DNA of 64,000 bases from Diphasiastrum complanatum. Taxonomy: Eukaryota > Streptophyta > Lycopodiopsida > Lycopodiales > Lycopodiaceae. Position numbers and translations under genes: made by a program. Under the pieces are notes generated by a model. The model saw only the letters and a list, made by a program, of their open reading frames with translations, was not told where the DNA came from and did not search any database. Numbering within the stretch: position 1 is the stretch's first letter; each line of letters opens with the position of its first letter. Positions 1 through 10,635 of this stretch are shown piece by piece. The stretch covers positions 21,275 through 85,274 of the forward strand of contig MU832138.1 of the NCBI GenBank assembly GCA_029204225.1. The letters run 5' to 3'.

Positions 1-480
1 TGTAAATGCCATAAAAAATACATCTACTTCATCCTCCTCCTCCTTTGCAAGGTTTCCTTGTTTGTCCTCCTCCACTTGTGCTCTTAACCTCTTGTAGCAT
101 TCAGATGCATAATGCCCCTTCCTTCCACAAAAGAAGCATTTTTGCTTTGACTTGTCCTTTGAGCTTGATGCATCATCCTCTTCTTTGGCCTCCTTTGGAT
201 GCGTCTTCTTTCCATTGGTCTTCTTTTTGCCCTTGAATGAGAAATTGGCTTTCTCATCACCATTCTGCAACGACAAGGAACTCATCCTAGATTTTGCATG
301 GAGCATCCTACACTCTTCAGCCACTAATACACTGTGAAGTTTTTCTATAGTTGGCAAAGTGTCTTGGATGACAAAACTTTGGACCAAATTTGCAAAGTCA
401 TCGTCATCTCCTAGACCATTAAGGACAATGTATACAAGCTTCTTCTTAACCAAATCCATACCAAACCGTTCTACCTACCT
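1..480 (-). pseudogene. Copia gag fragment (zinc knuckle), cut by window edge
   Basis: The minus strand reads open from about 480 to base 1 and encodes the C-terminal half of a Ty1/copia Gag. It has the UBN2-like tail (LNGLGDDDDFANLV, about 380-425), a Lys-rich linker, and a CX2CX4HX4C zinc knuckle CFFCGRKGHYASEC at about 95-140, which would bind genomic RNA in the virus-like particle. An acidic stretch follows and runs off the window start. No start codon is visible, and similarity stops near 480 where the sequence turns low-complexity. The rest of the element lies outside the window or was lost. Confidence 0.8.
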
Positions 481-850
481 AGATCTGTCATCCACTTTAG
501 TATCCACCAGACTCTGTCTGCAACATACTTATTCGATCTGCTTCTAAAAACAGTTAGGCCACAATCTCATTCTAAAACCTGTTGCCCCACAATCTGCAAC
601 CTCTTGTTCATAAAAACCCTACTAGGCAGCTAAATGCTCACAAATACCACAATACTTACCACTACATTATAATTCCTCAGTCTTACCACTGATATATGAA
701 GCAAGACAGACAATACTCTAATCAACATCACCAAGAAATGCTCCAACACAAATATTTTCTATCACATTCCTTCCTCTGACAATGCCAACCACCTTCATCT
801 CTCCAAGACTAAACTGCACCTTCCACACTCCTCCATCACCTGACCAAACT
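481..850. other. Non-coding stretch, nothing recognised
   Basis: AT-rich, C-skewed sequence between the gag fragment and the repeat-rich block. Short ORFs are not supported by motifs. I see no LTR, RNA gene or duplication here. Confidence 0.5.
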
Positions 851-2050
851 ACCTAACTACTCCATTCTAACAGAACTCCGCGCACCCCTCCTACAACCAT
901 CGAGTTTTCTTACTTACCATCGTTCCAATCTTGCCTGAGTTTCCATCGACAGACCTGCTTGCAAAGAACTCTGCACATAGCCCTATCTCCGACTGATCCT
1001 GCAACAAAAAGACCTGCAAGAAACGTGACCTACAGAAAAAATGACCTACTTGCAAAGAATTCTGCACACAGCCCTGCCTCCAACTGATCATGCAACAAAA
1101 AAATCTGCAACCTACACTTGCACACACCACTTGCAAACACCAACATCACACGACCTACTCTCCACTCTACATGCAAACACATCATCACACAACACTTGCA
1201 AACAACATCCAGATCCTGCAAACATCCTCAACAGACCTACCACCCTCCAACGTCCTCCAGACAACCTGCACACATGATCTGCTTACAAAGACCTCTACAA
1301 ACAAACCTACTTGTGACTGAACCTGCAAAAGTAAGAAGTATTGGGATTGAACTCCGCCATAGTAGTCTGCTAAACACTGATGCACAACACAAGGCTGATT
1401 CTGAACTCCCTACGAGTTCTTGACCGAGCCGAGTGCTCTCCCTGTCCTCTGAGGAAGCAATCTCGACCGACTCTGAGGAAGCCGTCTCGACCAAGTCTGA
1501 GGAAGCTGTCTCGACCGAGTCTGAGGAAGTAATCTCAACTGAGTCTCTTGAACACATTCTCGACCGGGTCTTTCCTTTCCACGAAATCTGAAACCCTGTC
1601 CTACCCTAACCACATTATCTACCCTAACTGTGTCCACTGAATCCTACTCTAACCGAGTCCTCTAACCTGACTCCTCCTCTGACATAAACTCACTCCTACA
1701 CAAGACAACACACATGCCCTCCTACACCAGCCCATATACATTACAAAAAATCTATGTCAGATCGCAGAAACTGTTATCAGAAAACAAGTTACAACCTCCA
1801 AACAACCTGCCACAGACACCTGCAAATGGATCTACCAACAAAACGCCCTGCAGACCTGCACAACACTTTGCAAAACAAGCTGCCACAATCCACAATTTGC
1901 ATGCCTCCACGACCTGCAAACGACAACATCCTACACACGACAAAGCCCTCCAAAGCCCTGCACAACAAACTACAAAGGAAACGTACCTACACATCAAGCA
2001 GAGAGCAGGAGGCCGCCTTTTAAACGAGGGTCACCTAGCAAATTAACAAA
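850..2050. repeat. Degenerate CTGCAAAC/ACCTGCA-rich repeat block
   Basis: The block is built of loosely repeated words such as CCTGCAAAC, GACCTGCA and CATCCTCCA. One clear direct duplication places about 70 bp starting at 952 again at 1043 (offset 91). Overlapping ORFs in all frames have biased composition (His, Thr, Gln, Cys) and no domain, so they are compositional artefacts. No gene is supported. Confidence 0.55.
1451..1546. repeat. 24-bp minisatellite, four copies
   Basis: Four tandem copies of a 24-bp unit (GAGGAAGCNNTCTCGACCGA plus four bases) at 1451, 1475, 1499 and 1523, each differing by a few bases. The TCTCGACCG core recurs singly at about 1560 and again as a looser array at 2280-2525. 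Confidence 0.8.
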
Positions 2051-2279
2051 CCCTAAACCTTAGCCACATCTTTTACCTCTCTTGGGAAAAGAGGCCCTAC
2101 CAACACAAAAAACATTTTTGAGTCCCTCCACGCACCTCACCCAAATCTCTCACATTTCGCCCCCCTCCCCACAAGCTAACTTCAACAGAGCTTTTTACCT
2201 CTAACTTCGACCTAGTCAATCACTCGCACTTCACCCAAGTTACTCACATACCACTTCGATCGAGTCTTGAAAGAGAAAC

Positions 2280-2525
2280 TTTGACCGACTCTATCTTTAC
2301 AATTTCGACCAAACCCTCCATACCAAAAAACTCGACCGACAGACCCTTACCAAAATCTCGACCGACTGCGCCCTCTTTCAAAACTCGACCGGATAACCAG
2401 CCTCACTCCATCTCGACCGAATAGCCAGCTTCACTCCATCTCGACCGGATACAAGCCACACTCCATCTCGACTGGACCCTACATTTCAAATCTTGACTGA
2501 CTATTTTCCATTCACATCTCGACCG
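2280..2525. repeat. TCTCGACCGR repeat array, period about 29 bp
   Basis: The core TCTCGACCGA/G recurs about ten times with 25-30 bp spacing, linked by a CACTCCA spacer in the best copies (about 2400-2480). It shares its core with the 24-bp minisatellite at 1451-1546, so both probably expanded from one sequence. Confidence 0.65.
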
Positions 2526-2534
2526 GACCGACTT

Positions 2535-2935
2535 AATTTTTTGACACCCTTCGAAATTCTTTGACTCAGTTCAGTTTTTTGACCCAGTTCATTTTTTCGA
2601 TACCATACATTTTCGATATCACCTTTTTCGATACACCCATTTTTGATATCACATTTTTTTCGATCCACATAATTTTTCGATGCCATACATTTTCGATACC
2701 TCATTTTTTTCGATCCACATAATTTTTCAATACCATACATGTTTGATACCACCTTTTTTGATACACCCATTTTTGATACCACCTTTTTTTTTTTTCGATC
2801 CACATAATTTTTGATACCTTTCATTTTTGATACCGTTTTTCGACACATCCATTTTTTTGATACAACGTTTTTCTACACATCCCTTTTGCGATACCCCATT
2901 TTTTGATCCACATCACTTTTCGACCCACTCCAATT
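2535..2935. repeat. TTTTCGATACC / CGATCCACATAA tandem repeat
   Basis: A T-rich array of about 17-bp words (TTTTTCGATACCACAT and variants) in higher-order units. CGATCCACATAATTTTT starts at 2661, 2711 and 2796, so spacing is 50 then 85 bp. ORFs across it are artefacts of the repeat. Confidence 0.7.
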
Positions 2936-3009
2936 TTTTCCAAAAAAAAAAAAAGCTAAAGCTTATCAACGCTCAACTTTGTTTTTTTTTTAATACCCCG
3001 ATTACCCAT

Positions 3010-4549
3010 TGTTGGAAATTAAGCCCACATTTGTCTCCTTGGTGAATAACTATTTCTATTTCATGATTATTCCTGCATGTTTATTGATTGTTGATCTAGG
3101 GTCAGGTGAAACCAACTTTGGTTCTACGTCTGCTCATCCGATACCTGCAGGAATCACAACTTAGATAGCCAAATTATTTGAAGAACGTCTACAACGGACT
3201 TCCGACTGATCTCCAGCAAAAGTAACCAAATCCTATTGTAATTTCAAGAGTAGATGTTAAGTTCAATTATTTGAAGTCATTGAAGACTTGGCCACCTTCA
3301 AGGACTTCCAAGAACTAGCATTTAGAACAAGTCTGTAGATTTACATTTCTTTTTCAATAGTTTGCAGAAAATACACTAAGTGTCACAACAGTTTGCAGAA
3401 ATACTCTAAGTGTCACTACAGTCTGCAGAAATGAACTATCTTTTACACAGTGTCGACTTTTCTTGAAAAGCGACAATGTCGGCTTTGCCCAAAAAAGTGA
3501 CACATTAGCATAGTTCACAAATTTAACTTTTTGCGACAATGTCGGCTTTTTCGCATTTCCTCGAAATGCGACAGTGTCGGCTTTTTTTTCAAAAAGCGAC
3601 ACTTGTCTTAAATTTCTTCCTTTTAACTATTTTGAAGAAGTTAACTTGTTTTAGGGCACTGTCGACTTTTTAAAAGATAGTGTCGCCTTTTTGAGGGCAC
3701 TGTCAGTTTTTTCGCAAAATCTTGAAGAGAGAGAAAACTCGATAGTCGTCTATTTTCAACGAGGAACATTCTAGGCACCCCAGAATTTGCGAAGTGAGAG
3801 AATTTGCGACGTCCTTGTCTGCATCAACATTCCCTGATTTGTTGACCGTATATACTATGTATAGTTGTCACAAAAGCCAAATACTTCCAAGTACAATGAC
3901 TTATCTAATTAAGTGACAAACATTTACTATAATTAATACATGGATGAATAGTATAAATGGATCATCCAGACACACTCTATGTGATGCTCCGTCCATGAGA
4001 CATATGATTTGAGCCTTCCAATTATGCCGTCATTCTGGTTGTAATTGCTATTTTATTGTGCTTCAGTGTAATATAGTAGCAACACACTTTTCTATTTGTG
4101 TATCACATAGATGAATGCTTGTTGTGATTGAATGCACTTTATCGCTGTTTGATCGCGCTTGTTTACTCACTCTGATCAGAATACAGACATCTACGACTCC
4201 TTCACTTCTGATCAAACGATGGCTGTCTTTGACGCTTAAGGAACTCGCGATATCATACTGCTCTTCCATCTATTCCAGAACTAAACTTTATATTGAATCT
4301 GATTTCCAGTAATACCACACGTAAACCATTTCTAATCTCTTCGGTGGACTGTACTCTCGTTCTTGTGAGTATGAACTAATTTTTAAGAGCCTGTTAGGCA
4401 ACTAGAACACTTAAGGCTGTGATCATACTTAGCATAAGCTTTATATTAGATTGGTTTCACATCTAGCAGCTGATTGTAACGGGAGAGCTGTTCCGCAATA
4501 TTCCTGCACTCTTCTCCGTTCGCGTTCTTCGCACTCCCTTGCCCCATCA
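3010..4549 (+). repeat. 5' LTR of copia element A
   Basis: The block starts TGTTGGAAATT at 3010 (tentative boundary) and ends CCCCATCA at 4549, four bases before a primer-binding site. Its last 1.1 kb matches the inverted LTR at 25035-26060, which confirms LTR identity and the 3' boundary. Positions 3350-3740 carry many copies of GCGACAnTGTCGGCTTTT-like words. No second copy at the 3' end of element A is present, so A is truncated. Confidence 0.7.
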
Positions 4550-4552
4550 GAT

Positions 4553-4566
4553 TGGTATCAGAACGT
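4553..4566 (+). promoter_or_regulatory. Primer-binding site of element A
   Basis: TGGTATCAGAACG lies just inside the LTR end and matches the consensus complementary to the 3' end of initiator Met-tRNA, except for one base (AAC instead of AGC). It would prime minus-strand DNA synthesis. Confidence 0.8.
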
Positions 4567-4617
4567 AGCTCACATAAATCGAGAGATTAAGTTTGTTCTA
4601 TTTGTATTACTGTTAAC

Positions 4618-5460
4618 ATGTCTCATACTGGTAACTCGTCGTCATCATCCAACGAGGTTAGAGTCATTGACAAGTTCAATGGTTCTTACTTATACTCTAG
4701 AAGTTAAAGATAGATAGAGATCTTTGGAATGTAGTAGAAGGTACTGACCTGAAACCAGAAGATGGTGATCAAGCAAAGACATGAAATATCAAAGATCAGA
4801 AGGCCTTAGCATGTATCACACTCAATTTGGCCGACTCCCAAATATCCCATGTTACCACATGCAAAACCTCTAAGGATGCATTAGATTTGCTATCAAATCT
4901 CTATGAGACTCATGATGTAACCACTAGATTACATCTTAGAAGGAAGTTCTTTACTCTTAGCATGTCTGATTCTACTGCCATCACTTCTCACATCAACATC
5001 TTCAATATTTAATGGATCAGTTATCAGCTGTAGGATGTTCTATTCAAGATGATGATGCCATTATGACCTTGCTTTTCCAAAGTCGTATGAACTCTTTGTG
5101 GTGATGATCTCCACACAACCCGACCTCACTCTTCAAAAGATGATCGGTCATCTTCTTCAAGAAGAAATGCAGAGAAAGACCAACGACCTGTCTATCAAAG
5201 ACAAATCCATGGCCCTGTACACCAAGAAGAAAGACTATTCCGAGGGCAAGAATCAAGTGCAGCAGCAACAACAGAAGCCTCACACTCAAAGTGAACATGG
5301 TGGATTGCACAAGAAGCTTTCCTGCAGATATTGCAAGAGAGCCAGTCACGACATCAAGGAGTGTCACATCCGCATCTACAATGAGGCAAAGAAACAACAA
5401 CAGCAGCAGCCAGACTCCAACGTGGCGGAATTCAAGGATCAAGATACACGCTTGTTAATG
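4618..5460 (+). pseudogene. Copia A gag, frameshifted
   Basis: The ATG at 4618 lies 65 bp after the primer-binding site and begins a Ser-rich copia Gag. The frame breaks near 4700, resumes in a second frame (about 4800-5012, UBN2-type helices) and again from 5098. The last part carries the knuckle CRYCKRASHDIKEC (about 5323-5365), which keeps the C-C-H-C ligands, after a Gln/Lys-rich linker. At least two frameshifts and in-frame stops mean no Gag can be made. Pol remnants follow directly. Confidence 0.8.
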
Positions 5461-7055
5461 GCTTACAGCAGCAACAACGAAGACTGTGATAGCTGGTACC
5501 TAGACAATGATGCTACCCAATACATGACCTCTCGCAAGGAATGGTTTACCGAGTATGCAGCTTAGAATATAGATCAATTTATCTACCTTGGAGATTCAAG
5601 CACCATACTCGTGGAAGGCAAAGAAACAGTCAAGATCACTTTCAACAAGGATATTTCTATTTATGTCACCAATGTTCTTCACGTACCTCAGTTGTCAAAG
5701 GACCCGTTGATGAGGGCTACATTGTTACTTTCTCATCTAAGCAGTGTACAATATTCGATGAAGATACTACTCTGACTACATGCACTAGAGTCGAAAATCT
5801 TTAGGCACTCTCTAGTTCAGTTGCATTAGCTAGTATCTCTCATGAAAATGTAAATGATAATGCTATTTTATGTGGAATAGTTGATTTGGACACATGAATA
5901 CAAGATCACTTTCCTATATGCATTGTAATAATTTAGTTGATGGATTGTATTTTCCTTCTTCATTAGATAAGAAATCTTTCTTTTGTGAATCATGCATCTA
6001 CAACAAACACTCTAGAAGCAAGTTTCCCAAATCACATTCCATCAAAACAGAACATGTATTGGATCTTGTACATAGTGATCTTTGTGGTCCAATGCCAACT
6101 CCATCCTTAGGAGATGCAATCTATTTTATCACTTTGAAAGATGATTATTCTAGATGGTCTACAATCATGTTCATTAAGCTTTTGTTACTTGCAAAACAGA
6201 TCCAGCACAAAGTCGTCAACAACAAAACTCCTTATGAAGTTTGGCATGGACACAAGCCTAGTGTCAGCCATTTAAAAATCTTTGATTGTATATGTTTTGT
6301 TTACATTCTTAAACAACTTAGGAAGAAATTGGATCATAAGACAAATAAATGTATTTTCATTGGCTATCCTGATGAACATAAAACTTATAAAGTTCATCAT
6401 CCATCCACCAATGTAGCATTTGTTTCTAGGGATGTAATATTTCAAGAACATACATACTATGATTTTAAACAGCCATCGATAAACGATGCTATGTCATTTC
6501 ATCCTATTTCACATAGCATGGATTCTTTCATCGTTGAAGTTCCTTCTGTAGAACCTGCATCTACAGCTACAGAACTTGAGCAGCCAACAGTACCTATCAT
6601 CATACCAGACCAAGCCAACTCGAGCGGATCTGGAGAAATTCAAGAAGAAGCATCATCGCATCCCGGTCAACCAAACGTCCACAGATGAGACCAAGAGCAC
6701 AAAGTGTGCAAGCTGCACAAAGCAATCTATGGTCTAAAACAGGCCGCAAAAGCATGATTTGATAGAATCAACTCTTATCTCATTCAATTGGGATTTGCAA
6801 ATAATTCAGCTGACTGTAATGTTTATTCAAAGCATATAGGCACCAATTCAGTTCACATAGCTCTTTACGTAGATGATGCATTTATCTTGTCTAATGACAC
6901 TTCTCTTCTGCACACTACCAAGAGTGATCTGTCAAAGGAATTTGACATGTTTGATTTAGGAGCTGTCCATTCTTTGCTAGGAATTCACATTACTAGAAAT
7001 AGGCTTCAGAAGAAGATCTATCTAGAAATTGTGAAAAATGAAAAAATTATCCTTG
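5460..7055 (+). pseudogene. Copia A pol remnant with internal deletions
   Basis: Order is protease, integrase N-half, integrase C-half, then the RT palm. The protease site reads WYLDNDATQYM (about 5490-5525), so the usual DSG is altered to DND. The integrase keeps the CESC pair and the first catalytic Asp (LVHSDLCGPM, about 6068). The core between about 6175 and 6220 is deleted, removing the second Asp and the Glu, and sequence resumes at NKTPYEVW. RT keeps GLKQA and LYVDDAFIL (about 6860-6890) but lacks its N-terminal half. Homology ends near 7050; RNase H and the 3' LTR are missing. Confidence 0.85.
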
Positions 7056-7197
7056 GTCAAGGCCAAATCTATGTATATAGGATGATTACAAATGTGTGGA
7101 GCCTGTTTTCACATGTGAAAGATATGTACTTTTTATGTAGTACAATCATATAGCTTGTACATAAAGTTTAAATCAAGTTGTATTGGCTAAAAAGGCC

Positions 7198-7633
7198 AAA
7201 ATCATGTTTTTTAGTCATATGCCACATGACATCAATCTAGAGATTGCATGAAGCCACATCGTGAGATTAGGTGTCAAAATCCATGTGTAGAGGTCTGCTC
7301 ACACGTGTGGAATAGGCTGAGGAAGTCGAATTTGCACTTCTAGAAGAGTTTTTCCTAGTTCTCTACATAGAAGAAAAATGGACCAAAAGTGCTCAAAATA
7401 GAAGGTTTTGTCCAAGTGTCAATTTTGCATGATGAATCATCACATGAAAAAGCACCCTCACACATGTGAGATTAGAGGGATGATCAGTACCACGAGCTCC
7501 CACTTTTTGTATATATAGAGCCACATTCGGCCATAATCAACAAGAAACACCAATCTTGGTTTTGGAGGCAATTCTTGTCAATTTCATCATTTGTTTTGAT
7601 TTTTCTTGATAGTTTTGAGTTCCTATCATATTT
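7198..7633 (+). repeat. Family C LTR unit, copy 1 (436 bp)
   Basis: First of two head-to-tail 436-bp units with a few percent differences. It contains a TATA box (TATATATAG at 7510-7518), the palindromes CACACGTGTG (7300-7309) and CACATGTG (7461-7468), and a T-rich end. An inverted partial copy lies at 38817-39017. The promoter plus the dispersed copy argue for an LTR rather than a simple satellite. Confidence 0.65.
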
Positions 7634-8066
7634 TAAATCATGTTTTTTAGTCATATGCCACATGGCATCAATCTAGAGATTGCATGAAGCCACATCATGA
7701 GATTAGGTGTCAAAACCCATGTGTAGAAGTCTACTCACACGTGTGGAATAGACTGAGGAAGTCGAATTTGCACTTCTAGAAGAGTTTTTCCTAGTTCTCT
7801 ACATAGAAGAAAAATGGACCACAAGTGCTCAAAATAGAAGGTTTTGTCCAAGTGTCAATTTTGCATGATGAATCATCACATGACAAAGCACCCTCACACA
7901 TGTGAGATTAGAGGGATGATCAGTACCACGAGCTCCCACTTTTTGTATATATAGAGCCACATTTGGCCATAATCAACAAGAAACACCAATCTTGGTTTTG
8001 GAGGCAATTCTTGTCAATTTCATCATTTGTCTTGATTTTTTTTGATAGTTTTCAGTTCCTATCATA
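7634..8066 (+). repeat. Family C LTR unit, copy 2
   Basis: Second tandem unit, offset 436 bp from the first (ATCATGTTTTTTAG at 7201 and 7637). TATA box at 7946-7954 and CACACGTGTG at 7736-7745. It continues into TGTACTTTGATTTCAG, which is also present next to the inverted copy near 38870, so the true LTR probably extends to about 8120 here. Confidence 0.65.
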
Positions 8067-9540
8067 TTGTACTTTGATTTCAGTCCGTACTCTGACAGAT
8101 TTTCACATGTGTGAATCCAGCAGGTACATGTCAAAGTTGAGAGAGATATTGCCAAAAATCATAGATTAAGGAGTGATATGCAAGGTGAGAGGTTGAAATG
8201 TACCATCACTCTAGATTTGCTCAAGAGTGATAGGGTCAAGTTTAAAAGCATAAATTTGCTAGAAAGCATCCTTGTATCTGTCTTCCAAGTGAAACCTTTG
8301 AGAGTTTCTAGTGCATATATAGCATCTATGCAAATCTTTTGTAGAATTTGACATAGATTGGCTTCAATTGAGAGTTCCAGAAAAGAGATTGAGATCCAAG
8401 TCACATTGTTCAACCCTACTCAATATGTTTTAGTGTTTGTGAGGCTTGAAAAGAGTCATTGAGGTGTGTATGGCAAATATGTAGAGAGAGATCCAATTTT
8501 CTAAAAGTTCCTTCCTTTGTAGAGGGCAAAAACTAGAAGCTCATTTTGTGTTGGTATTGGTGGAGAGTTTGCCTTCTCCTAGGTGATCAATTCTTTCTTA
8601 GTGACATTAGCTCTTTGAAGCACAATATCTTAGTGAGAAGAATCACAACTTTTAATTTTAAATTTCATTTCAACTCTTAAGAGGTAGAATCATTGGTGGA
8701 ATCCAATAGGGGTGAATGAATTAAATTTATTGAGCAAAAATTGACATAGTATGTATGAAACTCAAATTAGTTCTATTCAACTTTCTTTGTGAGAGTGTGA
8801 GGGTAAAGTTGTGATCCCATTGGATGTCTAGAATGAGGAGGAGTCCATATTTGAGTATTAATGCATGGTTGGGATCTTTGTGAATCTCTAGATGTCTAAT
8901 TTTTAAGCTTTGTGAAAAATTCTTGACATAGGTTGTTATCAAACTATTACAAATCCATTCTAAATCTCAAGAGTGAGATTCTTTGGGGATTCCAAAAGGG
9001 GTGATTGGATCTTAATTTTATGTGTTTGAATCAAATGTACACGTCAAGTTTGAGTGATCTAGTGTAGATCCTATGTTTTGTGAAAATTGGTGGTATATGT
9101 TGTTGTCAAATCAAATCAAATTCATTCGAAATCTCAGGAGTGAGATTATTTGGGTCAAGAGTGAGTCCAAAAGAAGTGATTAAGTTTGATTTTCATGTGT
9201 TTTGACACAAAACCCATCTTTTGTTCAAGAATCTCAAGTGTTGAGAGAACTAGTCAAGTGAAAAGGAAAATCTAGGTGTCAAATCTTTTCATATCCATTT
9301 CAACTCTCAAAAGAAAGAGTCATTGGTATTTGTTGAGTCCAATAGGAGTTTGGATCTGATTTCTTTTGTGATTTGATTCAAATATTGTGTGTTTTTGTCT
9401 TAGTGATCAAAGCAAAGTTTCCAAGTGACTAATCATTAGTGTGAAGATTGATTCTTAGGTTTGTGAGCTAGATCTTTGTAGATCCTTCTAGATTATTGAA
9501 TATGTACATTTGTAGAATCATATCACAGGTTTTTATTCAC
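8067..9540. other. Family C leader, no gene; degenerate internal repeats
   Basis: There is no supported ORF. A 60-80 bp motif (YCATTYNAAATCTCAAGAGT, then GAATCCAATAGGGGTGA-like words) recurs at about 8661, 8949, 9118 and 9291 with heavy divergence. The position between LTR and zinc-knuckle ORF fits a retrotransposon 5' leader, but I cannot identify a primer-binding site. Confidence 0.5.
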
Positions 9541-10440
9541 ATGGCATCAATAGGTGGCATCCTATAGAAGGCAAGTAAGGATCCTAAGTGCAACCTTTGT
9601 GGCAAGGGAGGATATTTTTCCTCAAGATGCTACAAAAAGAAGACGAATCCATCCAAGGAGAACCAAAGCAAGGGGGCCGAGGTGAAGAATGGATCTTCAA
9701 ATTCGAAATGCAAATACAAGAAGGACAAATCCAAAGAAAGGTGTTTCCTTTGTGGAAAGGTGAATGAGGCTTAGAGTCTCACAAGGACTTGCAAGATTTG
9801 TCTTCAAGAGTCCATCACAACACATGTCAAACCTTTTGAAAAAAAATTATTTAAAAGTGCATTGTTTGGTTCAAGATGCAAAGATAGATGTCACTTTCAT
9901 GAAAGTAACTTGGATTTATTTCATGTCCTTGAAAAGTATTTTGCTTGAAACTTTAGATAAGTTCAAGCTTATTGTTATGATCCAAGAGAAATCAATCAAG
10001 AATAAGGAGGAGCAATCACAAAATGAATGTAGTTTTATTTATGCTCTCATGTCAACTTATGAAGAACTATTTTGCTTTGTAAAGATTTTTGTACCTCAAA
10101 GGTGGATTAAGGCAATACTAGTTGAGTGTGATGCCTTAAAAGATAGCAAAGTATGTTTTCCTTGTAGGCTTACATTAGTTATGAAGTCAAGAAAATGGAA
10201 ATGTCTTCATAATGTAGGATCTCTTGGTTTCAATAAGATCATGAATGATGTGTTCATTCATAAAGATGAAAATTGTAAGTTTTCAATCTTAATGGCAAGT
10301 CGCAGACTTCTTATGAGAATAAGTGAAGCATCCAAAGTAGACACTTATATCCATAAGCAAGTAGTTAGCCTTAGTGAGATGGAAATTTCTTTTGATTTCA
10401 ATATTAAAAAAATTAATCTACTTGTGCTCATTCTGATAGT
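9541..10440 (+). pseudogene. Family C zinc-knuckle ORF and unknown domain
   Basis: ATG at 9541 opens MASIGG, like the MASIN start of the intact copia Gag at 27594, then meets a stop and passes straight to a knuckle CNLCGKGGYFSSRC (about 9588-9630; His replaced by Tyr) and a second half-knuckle CFLCGK (about 9745). The main Gag body is absent. After frameshifts a 230-codon frame (9764-10456) covers a Cys/Lys/Phe-rich region. Its part at about 10180-10430 (KSRKWKCLH, NKIMNDVFIHKDENCKF, YIHKQVVSL) is also encoded on the minus strand at 39580-39860. That domain matches no retroelement protein I recognise. The sequence is cut at about 10440 by copia RT. Confidence 0.55.
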
Positions 10441-10444
10441 GATG

Positions 10445-10635
10445 TACTCGACATAGTGAAGTACCCTTATCATTCACTAATAGGATCTTTGATGTATGCA
10501 ATGCTGTGTACTAGACCAGATTTAGCATACACTATCAGCATGTTAAGTCAATTCATGTCTAATCCTAGGATCTCTTGTTGGAAAGCATTAAAGAGAGTGA
10601 TGAAATATAATTTATGTTGTGATGGAAATACTATT
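10445..10635 (+). pseudogene. Old copia RT C-terminus (left half, split by element D)
   Basis: Encodes YPYHSLIGSLMYAMLCTRPD and the following helices of a copia RT up to the RNase H linker. It is cut at 10635 by the CTATT target site of element D. The same pol continues after D at 15931 with the RNase H domain, so the two pieces are one older element. Confidence 0.8.

Noticed and set aside
1451-1546. Possible CRISPR array
   Set aside because: Units are contiguous with no unique spacers. No other regular repeat-spacer pattern exists and the genome is a plant.
891-2046. Many overlapping ORFs of 60-115 codons on both strands
   Set aside because: Biased composition from short repeats, no domains, frames overlap on both strands.
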